Of a stretch of DNA of 5,182 nucleotides, positions 1-5,182 are shown piece by piece (position 1 is the stretch's first letter; each line of letters starts with the position of its first letter). Under the pieces are notes generated by a model. It saw nothing but the letters and a program-made list of their open reading frames with translations. It had not been told where the DNA came from and made no database searches. The position numbers and the translations under genes are program-made. This DNA comes from Treponema sp. UBA7590 (lineage in GTDB: Bacteria > Spirochaetota > Spirochaetia > Treponematales > Treponemataceae): NCBI GenBank assembly GCA_002478955.1, contig DLKK01000021.1:10732-15913 (forward strand). Reading direction: 5' to 3'.

Positions 1-1369
1 CGATTCAATGGGTGAAGTAAAAGTTCCAGCCGACAAATACTGGGCAGCACAGACTGAGCGCAGTCACGAGAACTTTAACATTGGCGTTGGCATAGAAACT
101 ATGCCACGTGAAATAACAAAGGCATTCGGCTACCTTAAAAAAGCGGCGGCTAGAGCTAACCACGCCCTAAAACCACAAAAGATGACAGATGAAAAGCTTA
201 GCGCAATCGAACAGGCTTGCGATGAAGTGATAAGCGGCTCTCTGAACGAACATTTTCCGCTTGTAGTATGGCAAACGGGAAGCGGCACACAGAGCAACAT
301 GAATGCGAATGAAGTAATCGCAAACCGCGCAAACGAAATTGCTGGAAAAAAACTCTGTCACCCAAACGACGATATCAACATGAGTCAGTCGTCTAACGAC
401 ACATTCCCGACAGCACTGCATATTTCAGCTGTATGTGAAATTGAGGATAAACTCCTTCCGGCAGTTTCAGTGCTTGTGGAAACATTCAAAAAACTTGAAA
501 AGGAAAATGAAGGAATCGTAAAATCAGGAAGGACACATCTTCAGGATGCGGTTCCGATTTCATTCAGCCAGGAAATTTCCGGCTGGAGAACTTCGCTCGA
601 ACGCGATGCGGAAATGCTGAAATCATCACTTCCATATTTGAAGCAGCTTGCTTTGGGAGGAACAGCGGTCGGAACAGGACTTAATGCTCCTGCCGGATTT
701 GATGTAAAAGTCGCAGAATGCGTATCTGAGCTTACAGGAAAAAAATTTATAACCGCGCCTAATAAATTCCATGCGCTTACTTCAAAAGATGAACTTGTAT
801 TTGCGCATGGAGCAGTAAAAGCGCTTGCCGCAGACATGATGAAAATAGCAAATGATGTCCGCTGGCTTGCCTCAGGTCCACGTGATGGTCTTGGCGAAAT
901 CCATATTCCAGAAAACGAGCCAGGCTCTTCTATCATGCCGGGAAAAGTAAACCCGACTCAGTGCGAAGCAGTAACAATGGTTGCAGTTCAGGTAATGGGA
1001 AATGATGCCGCGGTAGGATTTGCCGCCTCACAGGGAAACTTTGAGCTTAACGTTTTTATGCCGGTTATTGCATATAACTTTATCCAGTCATGCAGACTTC
1101 TTGCAGAATCAATTATTTCTTTCAACAAGAACTGCGCAGTAGGAATAACTGCAAACAAGGAAAAAATGCACCACAACCTCTACAACTCGCTTATGCTTGT
1201 AACTGCATTGAATCCTTACATCGGCTACGAGAATGCGGCTAAAACATCGCATCTCGCTTATGAGAAAAACATCTCATTAAAAGAAGCTTGTGTAAGCCTT
1301 GGATTCCTTACCGCAGAAAAATTCGATGAAGTATTTAAACCTGAAGAAATGGCTGGGGTAAAAAAATGA
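1..1369 (+). CDS. fumC: Class II fumarate hydratase (fumarase C), 5' end cut by window
   Basis: Catalyses the reversible hydration of fumarate to L-malate in the cytoplasm, as a homotetramer of the aspartase/fumarase superfamily without an iron-sulfur cluster. Counting from the Met at base 8, the motifs are SGTQSNMN (92-99), SQSSNDT (126-132), GRTHLQD (174-180, with the likely catalytic His177) and the family signature GSSIMPGKVNPTQCE (306-320, with the loop Ser307, Lys313 and Glu320). All key residues are present. The ATG at base 8 is probably not the true start: the two preceding codons read Asp-Ser in frame, as in the usual 'DSMG' of FumC proteins, and family members begin about 10 residues earlier. 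The 453 visible residues plus that leader match the usual length of about 460-467. A small deviation is Trp-Ala-Ala-Gln where Trp-Gly-Ala-Gln is usual (12-15). The stop overlaps the hdrB start. The family call is very secure; the role in this operon is inferred. Confidence 0.96.
   Translation, partial: DSMGEVKVPADKYWAAQTERSHENFNIGVGIETMPREITKAFGYLKKAAARANHALKPQKMTDEKLSAIEQACDEVISGSLNEHFPLVVWQTGSGTQSNMNANEVIANRANEIAGKKLCHPNDDINMSQSSNDTFPTALHISAVCEIEDKLLPAVSVLVETFKKLEKENEGIVKSGRTHLQDAVPISFSQEISGWRTSLERDAEMLKSSLPYLKQLALGGTAVGTGLNAPAGFDVKVAECVSELTGKKFITAPNKFHALTSKDELVFAHGAVKALAADMMKIANDVRWLASGPRDGLGEIHIPENEPGSSIMPGKVNPTQCEAVTMVAVQVMGNDAAVGFAASQGNFELNVFMPVIAYNFIQSCRLLAESIISFNKNCAVGITANKEKMHHNLYNSLMLVTALNPYIGYENAAKTSHLAYEKNISLKEACVSLGFLTAEKFDEVFKPEEMAGVKK
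1355..1369 (+). promoter_or_regulatory. fumC/hdrB translational coupling junction (ATGA)
   Basis: The hdrB ATG (1366-1368) and the fumC TGA (1367-1369) share bases. The only purine-rich element before it is GGGG at 1355-1358, seven bases upstream, which is weak next to the sites of the later genes. HdrB synthesis therefore probably relies on stop-start reinitiation by ribosomes that have read fumC. This is inferred from the layout. Confidence 0.7.
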
Positions 1370-2208
1370 GCGAAAAAATAACTTATTCATATTTTCCTGG
1401 ATGCACTTTAAAGAACAAAGCTGTTGAGCTTGATGCATACGCCAGGGCTTCTGCTGAAGTTCTGGGCTTTGAGCTTAAAGAAATCCAGAACTGGCAATGT
1501 TGTGGCGGTGTTTATCCTATGTCCACGAAAGAAATTGCCCCAAAACTTCCTTCTGTAAGAGCTTTAGCCGATGCTTCTAGTCATAGCCAGAATCTTGTGA
1601 CTCTTTGTTCTGCCTGCTACAACGTTTTAAAGCAGACAAATGATGCAATGACAAATGACGAGAATACAATCTTAAAGGCAAACAATTATTTAAAGCAGGA
1701 CGGAATTGAATATCACGGAGAAACAAAAGTTCTTCACTATCTTGAAGTGCTCCGCGATGTTATTGGCTGGGACAATGTGAAAGCCGCTGTAAAAAATCCT
1801 TTAAAAGGAAAGAAAATTGGAGCTTATTACGGATGTCTTCTCCTTCGTCCGGGTAATGTAATGCAATTTGATGATCCTGAAAATCCTCAGATTATTGAGG
1901 ATTTTATAAAGGCGATTGGAGCGACTCCTGTTATCTACGCACAGCGGAATGAATGCTGCGGCGCGTACACAGTGTTTGAAAATCCTGCGATTCCTGAAAA
2001 ACGCGCTCAGGCTATTCTTGGAAACGCAGAGGATTTTGGCGCAGAGCTGCTTGTAACAAGCTGTCCTCTATGCCGTTACAACCTTATCAAAAACAAGAAA
2101 AACAGTAAGCTGGACGTAATTTATTTCTCTGAACTTCTTGCAGAAGCATTGGGAATAAAAGATTCAGTTCTTGCTTCCTTGAACAAAAAGGAGGCTGTAA
2201 ATGCTTAA
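1366..2208 (+). CDS. hdrB: HdrB-like subunit, CoB-CoM heterodisulfide reductase subunit B family (two CCG domains)
   Basis: Predicted disulfide- or acceptor-reducing subunit of an HdrABC complex, soluble, 280 residues, close to archaeal HdrB in length. It has two full cysteine-rich CCG domains: Cys13, Cys45-Cys46, Cys81 and Cys84 in the first, and Cys157, Cys197-Cys198, Cys233 and Cys236 in the second. In methanogen HdrB these ten cysteines hold two non-cubane 4Fe-4S clusters that cleave the CoM-S-S-CoB disulfide. None is missing here, so both clusters could form. A bacterium of this kind is not expected to make CoM or CoB, so the real substrate is unknown. The start overlaps the fumC stop as ATGA; only a weak GGGG (1355-1358) precedes it, which suggests translation depends on ribosomes finishing fumC. 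An alternative is another CCG-domain protein (GlpC or LutA type), but the hdrC and hdrA neighbours make HdrB much more likely. Confidence 0.94.
   Translation: MSEKITYSYFPGCTLKNKAVELDAYARASAEVLGFELKEIQNWQCCGGVYPMSTKEIAPKLPSVRALADASSHSQNLVTLCSACYNVLKQTNDAMTNDENTILKANNYLKQDGIEYHGETKVLHYLEVLRDVIGWDNVKAAVKNPLKGKKIGAYYGCLLLRPGNVMQFDDPENPQIIEDFIKAIGATPVIYAQRNECCGAYTVFENPAIPEKRAQAILGNAEDFGAELLVTSCPLCRYNLIKNKKNSKLDVIYFSELLAEALGIKDSVLASLNKKEAVNA
2188..2194 (+). promoter_or_regulatory. Strong Shine-Dalgarno for hdrC inside the hdrB 3' end
   Basis: AAGGAGG lies six bases before the ATG at 2201 and within the last codons of hdrB. It fixes the hdrC start 8 bases upstream of the hdrB stop end and allows independent as well as coupled initiation. 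Confidence 0.85.
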
Positions 2209-2596
2209 GTCAGAAATTGAACAGCTAAAAAGCCAGATTCTTGAAATAAGCGGAGTAAACACAAAAAAATGCATGGTCTGTGGAAAATGCTCCGGCACTT
2301 GCCCGAACTATGATTCAATGGAATATCATCCGCACCAGTTTGTACAGATGGTTGAAAAAGGAGAAATTGAGCCTCTCCTTAAGAGCAAATCAATCTATAC
2401 ATGCCTTTCATGTTTTGCGTGTCTGGAACGATGCCCACGACAAGTTGAGCCGACAAAAATCATTGATGCAGTGCGTCAGTATGTTGAAGGTCAGCGTGGT
2501 CCGCATCACCTTGATCCTGATCAGGTACCAGAGCACTTGGATGCAGACATGCCTCAGCAGGCACTTATGAGCGCATTCAGAAAATACAAAAAATAA
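2201..2596 (+). CDS. hdrC: HdrC-like iron-sulfur subunit, CoB-CoM heterodisulfide reductase subunit C family
   Basis: Small electron-transfer subunit expected to bridge HdrA and HdrB. The 131 residues hold two classical 4Fe-4S motifs: Cys24, Cys27, Cys30, Cys34-Pro and Cys68, Cys71, Cys74, Cys78-Pro. They are joined by a helical linker with the sequence YHPHQFVQMVEKGEIE (42-57), typical of HdrC. No signal peptide or membrane segment is visible, which agrees with a soluble HdrABC rather than the membrane HdrDE type. The C-terminal tail (about 110-131), ending PQQALMSAFRKYKK, resembles the tail of other HdrC-like proteins. The start lies 8 bases inside hdrB and is set by an excellent AAGGAGG six bases upstream. 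Family assignment is firm; the redox partner beyond HdrA and HdrB is inferred. Confidence 0.94.
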   Translation: MLKSEIEQLKSQILEISGVNTKKCMVCGKCSGTCPNYDSMEYHPHQFVQMVEKGEIEPLLKSKSIYTCLSCFACLERCPRQVEPTKIIDAVRQYVEGQRGPHHLDPDQVPEHLDADMPQQALMSAFRKYKK

Positions 2597-2601
2597 GGAA
2601 G
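2595..2601 (+). promoter_or_regulatory. Shine-Dalgarno for hdrA overlapping the hdrC stop
   Basis: AAGGAAG begins within the hdrC TAA and stands six bases before the hdrA ATG at 2608. It occupies most of the only intergenic gap in the window (2597-2607), leaving no room for a separate promoter or terminator. Confidence 0.8.
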
Positions 2602-2607
2602 TGACAG

Positions 2608-4620
2608 ATGGAAAGAATTGGTGTTTTTGTATGTCACTGTGGTACAAATATTGCCGGTACAGTTGACGTAGCAAAAGTTGCTGAAGAACTTGGAAAAGAA
2701 AACTGTGTTGTTTTTTCAACACATTACACTTATATGTGTTCTTCTGCCGGTCAGCAGATGATTGAGGAACATATCAAAAATGATAAATTGACTGGTGTTG
2801 TTCTTTGTTCCTGCTCACCGCGAATGCACGAGAAAACATTCCGTGCCTGTGCAGAAAGAGCCGGATTAAATCCTTATAAAGTTGAAGTTGCAAACATCCG
2901 CGAGCAATGTTCATGGGTTATGAAGGATATGGAAGATGCGACAGAAAAAGCTATTGCCCTTGGTAAAGCTGCAATCGCAAAGACCATTCTTAATACACCT
3001 TTGATTCCGGGTGAAACCCCAATGACAAAAAGAGCTTTGGTTATTGGTGGTGGAATTGCGGGAATCACAGCGGCGCTTGACATTGCAGACGCCGGATTCC
3101 CGGTTGATATCGTGGAAAAAAATGTGACAGTCGGCGGCAAAATGGCAATGCTCGACAAGACATTCCCTACCCTTGACTGCGCGTCTTGTATTGTAACTCC
3201 AAAAATGACAGAAGTTAGCCAGAATCCTAATATCAGAATTCTTTCTTACTCTGAAGTTTGTGGCGTAAAGGGATACATTGGAAATTTCACAATTGACATA
3301 AAGCGTCATCCACGTTTTGTAGATGAGACAAAATGTACAGGATGTGGTGCCTGTATTGAAAAATGTCCAAACAAGAAAGTTCCAAATCCTTTCAACTTGA
3401 ATTTGAACAACAAAAAAGCAATTGATATTCCTTTTGCCCAGGCTGTTCCAAAAGTAGCAAATATTGACGCAAACTATTGTCTTCACATGAAAGGCTTGAA
3501 AAATGGCAAGGACAATGTCTGCGGATTCTGCGAAAAAGCCTGTGCCGCTGGAGCAATCAATTTCAACCAGAAAGAGGAAATCATCACAGAAAAGTACGGT
3601 GCAATCATCGTGGCTACTGGTTACAATCCAATCAGCCTTGAAAAATTTGATGAATACGCATATTCACAAAGCCCGGATGTTGTTTCTTCTTTGGAATTTG
3701 AGCGTCTCTGCAATGCTTCAGGTCCTACAAATGGACATCTTCTTCGCCCTTCTGACGGAAAAGAGCCAAAAGAAATCGTATTTATTCAGTGTGTAGGCAG
3801 CCGATGTTCTGCAGACTCCAAAAATGGCCATGAATATTGCTCAAAGATTTGCTGTATGTACACTGCAAAGCACGCAATTTTGACACGTGACCATTATCCG
3901 GACACACACATTACAGTTTTCTATATTGATGTGCGAACTCCAGGAAAGAATTTTGATGAATTCTACCGCCGCGCTGTTGAACAGTATGGTGTTGACTACA
4001 TCAAAGGTCAGGTTGGAAAAGTAACTCCTCTTGCAGACGGAAAACTTGATGTTCAGGGTTCTGATTTGATTTTGAACAGACAGGTTCATATAAAAGCTGA
4101 TATGGTCGTTCTTGCAGCTTCAATTGAGGCAGACAAATCAGCTCGTCCGCTTGCAACAATGCTTACAACTTCAATGGACACAAATGACTTCTTCCTTGAA
4201 GCACATGCAAAACTTCGTCCTGTTGAAAGCCCTACCGCCGGTATTTTCCTTGCAGGCTGCTGTCAGGGGCCAAAAGATATTCCGGAAACTGTTGCCCAGT
4301 CATCTGGTGCCGCAGCAAAGGCAATTTGCCTTCTTATAAAAGACAAGCTTAAAAACAATCCTTGCACTGCTCATCCAGATGAAAATATGTGTAATGGATG
4401 TGGTCAGTGTGCTAATGTTTGCCCTTACGGAGCAATCAGCTATGTTGACAAAGATTTCCGCGGTCCAAACAGAACAACAATCACACGTCATGTTTCGCAG
4501 GTTAATAGCGCAATGTGCCAGGGATGTGGAGCTTGTACTGTTGCTTGTCCTTCAGGAGCAATGGATTTGAACGGATTCAGCAACAAACAGATTTTGGCGG
4601 AGGTTGATGCATGTCTTTAG
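2608..4620 (+). CDS. hdrA: HdrA-like FAD/iron-sulfur subunit, probable electron-bifurcating heterodisulfide reductase subunit A
   Basis: Flavin-containing core subunit, 670 residues, close to the methanogen length of about 650-660. The order of parts is: an N-terminal cysteine-rich domain (1-130; Cys9, Cys11, Cys44, Cys67, Cys69 and others) that in known HdrA binds a 4Fe-4S cluster; a Rossmann FAD motif GGGIAG (147-152) and the family signature VGGKMAMLDKTFPTLDCASC (175-194); an inserted ferredoxin domain (Cys243, 246, 249, 253 and Cys291, 305, 308, 312); the CVGSR...CSKICC element (395-416), whose cysteines match those holding a further cluster in structurally known HdrA; the second FAD-contact segment around GIFLAGCCQGPKDIPETVAQ (545-564); and a C-terminal 2x[4Fe-4S] ferredoxin (Cys595, 598, 601, 605 and 637, 640, 643, 647). 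In characterised complexes HdrA FAD bifurcates electrons between ferredoxin and HdrB, and its C-terminal part docks MvhD. An extra cysteine, Cys400, sits where Asp is common. The AAGGAAG upstream supports this start. Confidence 0.96.
   Translation: MERIGVFVCHCGTNIAGTVDVAKVAEELGKENCVVFSTHYTYMCSSAGQQMIEEHIKNDKLTGVVLCSCSPRMHEKTFRACAERAGLNPYKVEVANIREQCSWVMKDMEDATEKAIALGKAAIAKTILNTPLIPGETPMTKRALVIGGGIAGITAALDIADAGFPVDIVEKNVTVGGKMAMLDKTFPTLDCASCIVTPKMTEVSQNPNIRILSYSEVCGVKGYIGNFTIDIKRHPRFVDETKCTGCGACIEKCPNKKVPNPFNLNLNNKKAIDIPFAQAVPKVANIDANYCLHMKGLKNGKDNVCGFCEKACAAGAINFNQKEEIITEKYGAIIVATGYNPISLEKFDEYAYSQSPDVVSSLEFERLCNASGPTNGHLLRPSDGKEPKEIVFIQCVGSRCSADSKNGHEYCSKICCMYTAKHAILTRDHYPDTHITVFYIDVRTPGKNFDEFYRRAVEQYGVDYIKGQVGKVTPLADGKLDVQGSDLILNRQVHIKADMVVLAASIEADKSARPLATMLTTSMDTNDFFLEAHAKLRPVESPTAGIFLAGCCQGPKDIPETVAQSSGAAAKAICLLIKDKLKNNPCTAHPDENMCNGCGQCANVCPYGAISYVDKDFRGPNRTTITRHVSQVNSAMCQGCGACTVACPSGAMDLNGFSNKQILAEVDACL
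4599..4603 (+). promoter_or_regulatory. Shine-Dalgarno deciding the mvhD start
   Basis: GGAGG sits seven bases before the ATG at 4611 and inside the hdrA coding end. Another ATG at 4607 is too close to the site and is in a different frame, so 4611 is the better start, giving a 10-base overlap with hdrA. Confidence 0.8.
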
Positions 4621-5069
4621 AAAATGAAAATGCTGTAAAAAATACAGAATGGACACCAAAAATCATCGCATTCTGCTGCAACTGGTGTTCTTATGCCGGA
4701 GCAGATCTGGCTGGAAACAACCGGCTTGAATACCCTGCGAACGTAAAAATTGTGCGCATTCCATGTTCGTGCCGCCTGAATCCTTTGTTCATCCTACGCG
4801 CGTTCCAGCGTGGCGCAGACGGAGTAATCCTTTGCGGTTGCCATCCTGGAGACTGCCACTATTCAACTGGAAACTATTTTGCACGCCGACGAATGACTCT
4901 TCTTTTCAGCCAGCTTGACTTTTTAGGAATTGAAAAAGGTCGTACACGTGTTGAATGGTGTTCTGCCGCAGAAGGTGTAAGATTTGCAGGAATCATGAAC
5001 GATTTTGTAGCTCAGATAAAAAATCTTGGCGAATGTAAAAAGCTGGAGGATGTACGATGCAAGCACTAA
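4611..5069 (+). CDS. mvhD: MvhD-type hydrogenase iron-sulfur subunit (2Fe-2S electron adaptor)
   Basis: Predicted adaptor that carries electrons from a donor enzyme to HdrA through a 2Fe-2S cluster. The 152 residues show the family hallmarks in order: FCCNWCSYAGADLAG (21-35), the strand-loop IPCSCRLNP (50-58), LCGCHPGDCHY (74-84), the basic stretch YFARRRM (89-95) and the EWCSAAEG turn (115-122). The likely cluster ligands come from Cys22/23/26, Cys52, Cys75/77 and Cys82. The usual loop is Cys-Ser/Thr-Gly-Arg; here Gly is replaced by Cys54, giving an extra thiol next to the expected cluster site. The N-terminus has a polar leader of about 16 residues. The start overlaps hdrA by 10 bases and is set by GGAGG seven bases upstream. 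MvhD proteins accompany MvhAG hydrogenases, formate dehydrogenases, MetFV or FlxABC oxidoreductases; the family name does not show that a hydrogenase is present here. Confidence 0.95.
   Translation: MSLENENAVKNTEWTPKIIAFCCNWCSYAGADLAGNNRLEYPANVKIVRIPCSCRLNPLFILRAFQRGADGVILCGCHPGDCHYSTGNYFARRRMTLLFSQLDFLGIEKGRTRVEWCSAAEGVRFAGIMNDFVAQIKNLGECKKLEDVRCKH
5045..5050 (+). promoter_or_regulatory. Shine-Dalgarno for the partial sixth gene
   Basis: GGAGGA lies six bases before the ATG at 5057, within the last codons of mvhD. It is the main evidence that the truncated reading frame at the window end is a real gene and that it starts before the mvhD stop. Confidence 0.8.
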
Positions 5070-5182
5070 GCGCAAAAATGATTCAACGCGCAAAAGAATT
5101 GCTTTCCGAAGGCAAGGTTCAGCGCGTTGTCGGCTGGAAAAAAGGTCTGTTTGACGATGATATTACGCCAGGAACTTTTTCT
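5057..5182 (+). CDS. Start of a sixth operon gene, possibly an iron-sulfur partner subunit (3' end cut by window)
   Basis: Forty-two codons are visible, open to the end of the window. The peptide begins MQALSAKMIQRAKELL, an amphipathic helix, then has VQRVVGWKKGLFDDDITPGT (21-40). An N-terminal helix followed by a 'VxxVxGWxxG...TP' strand resembles, from memory, the start of 4Fe-4S dicluster proteins encoded next to mvhD and hdr genes (FlxC- or FrhB-like electron-transfer subunits), but no cysteine motif falls inside the visible part, so the family is a guess. The reality of the gene is well supported: GGAGGA lies six bases before the ATG, the reading frame is open, and the 13-base overlap with mvhD continues the coupling seen through the operon. 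If it is such a subunit, it would probably link MvhD to the electron donor. Confidence 0.72.
   Translation, partial: MQALSAKMIQRAKELLSEGKVQRVVGWKKGLFDDDITPGTFS

Noticed and set aside
8..10. ATG at base 8 as the true fumC start
   Set aside because: The frame is open upstream with Asp-Ser codons matching the usual FumC leader, and no ribosome site can be seen in the seven bases available. The gene most likely begins before the window.
541..936. A 131-codon minus-strand open frame inside fumC
   Set aside because: It is opposite the conserved core of fumarase, including the catalytic His region and the GSS signature. No ribosome site or recognisable domain was seen, so it is a shadow frame.
2516..2525. 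CCTGATCAGG, a 10-base perfect palindrome inside hdrC
   Set aside because: It is short, has no loop or T-tract, lies within coding sequence, and no second copy was noticed. Chance is the simplest explanation; not an operator or terminator on this evidence.
2597..2607. The hdrC-hdrA gap as a possible promoter or terminator site
   Set aside because: Eleven bases are too few, and most of them form the hdrA ribosome site.
2911..3486. A 191-codon minus-strand open frame inside hdrA
   Set aside because: It lies wholly opposite a well-conserved HdrA segment that includes the FAD motif and inserted ferredoxin cysteines. Its product is low in recognisable structure and rich in Cys/Asn/Phe, as expected of an antisense shadow.
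1366..4620. Evidence of a methanogenic archaeon from hdrABC
   Set aside because: HdrABC-MvhD modules are widespread in anaerobic bacteria; the class II fumarase and strong bacterial-type ribosome sites do not point to a methanogen.

Overview
The window reads as one dense, single-strand operon from an anaerobic bacterium. It holds six genes on the + strand: a 5'-cut class II fumarase (fumC), then hdrB, hdrC, hdrA and mvhD, then the first 42 codons of a sixth gene cut by the window end. The only non-coding gap is 11 bases, between hdrC and hdrA. The other four junctions are overlaps of 4, 8, 10 and 13 bases, and three of those four downstream starts have a good Shine-Dalgarno sequence inside the preceding gene. 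I see no promoter, terminator, RNA gene, repeat, CRISPR array or mobile element; any operon promoter must lie upstream of base 1.

The host is probably a strict anaerobe. Four consecutive genes encode cysteine-rich iron-sulfur or flavin proteins of the heterodisulfide-reductase type. The sequence is moderately AT-rich, with bacterial Shine-Dalgarno sites. A fermentative spirochaete (Treponema-like) or a clostridial relative would fit, but this is a weak impression rather than something the DNA proves. The fumarase and the compact bacterial-style hdr operon argue against a methanogen.

Layout: bases 1-1369 fumC; 1366-2208 hdrB (two complete CCG motifs); 2201-2596 hdrC (two 4Fe-4S motifs); 2608-4620 hdrA (flavoprotein with inserted and C-terminal ferredoxin domains); 4611-5069 mvhD (2Fe-2S adaptor); 5057 to end, a partial ORF that may be an iron-sulfur partner subunit.

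From what is known of HdrABC-MvhD complexes, MvhD would pass electrons from a donor enzyme to the FAD of HdrA. HdrA would then split electron pairs, one branch going to ferredoxin through HdrA clusters and the other through HdrC to the HdrB active site. The window shows neither the electron donor (hydrogenase, formate dehydrogenase or NAD(P)H dehydrogenase) nor the oxidant used at HdrB. The most notable point is that fumC is translationally coupled to this module, which raises the possibility that it is tied to the fumarate/succinate branch of metabolism.
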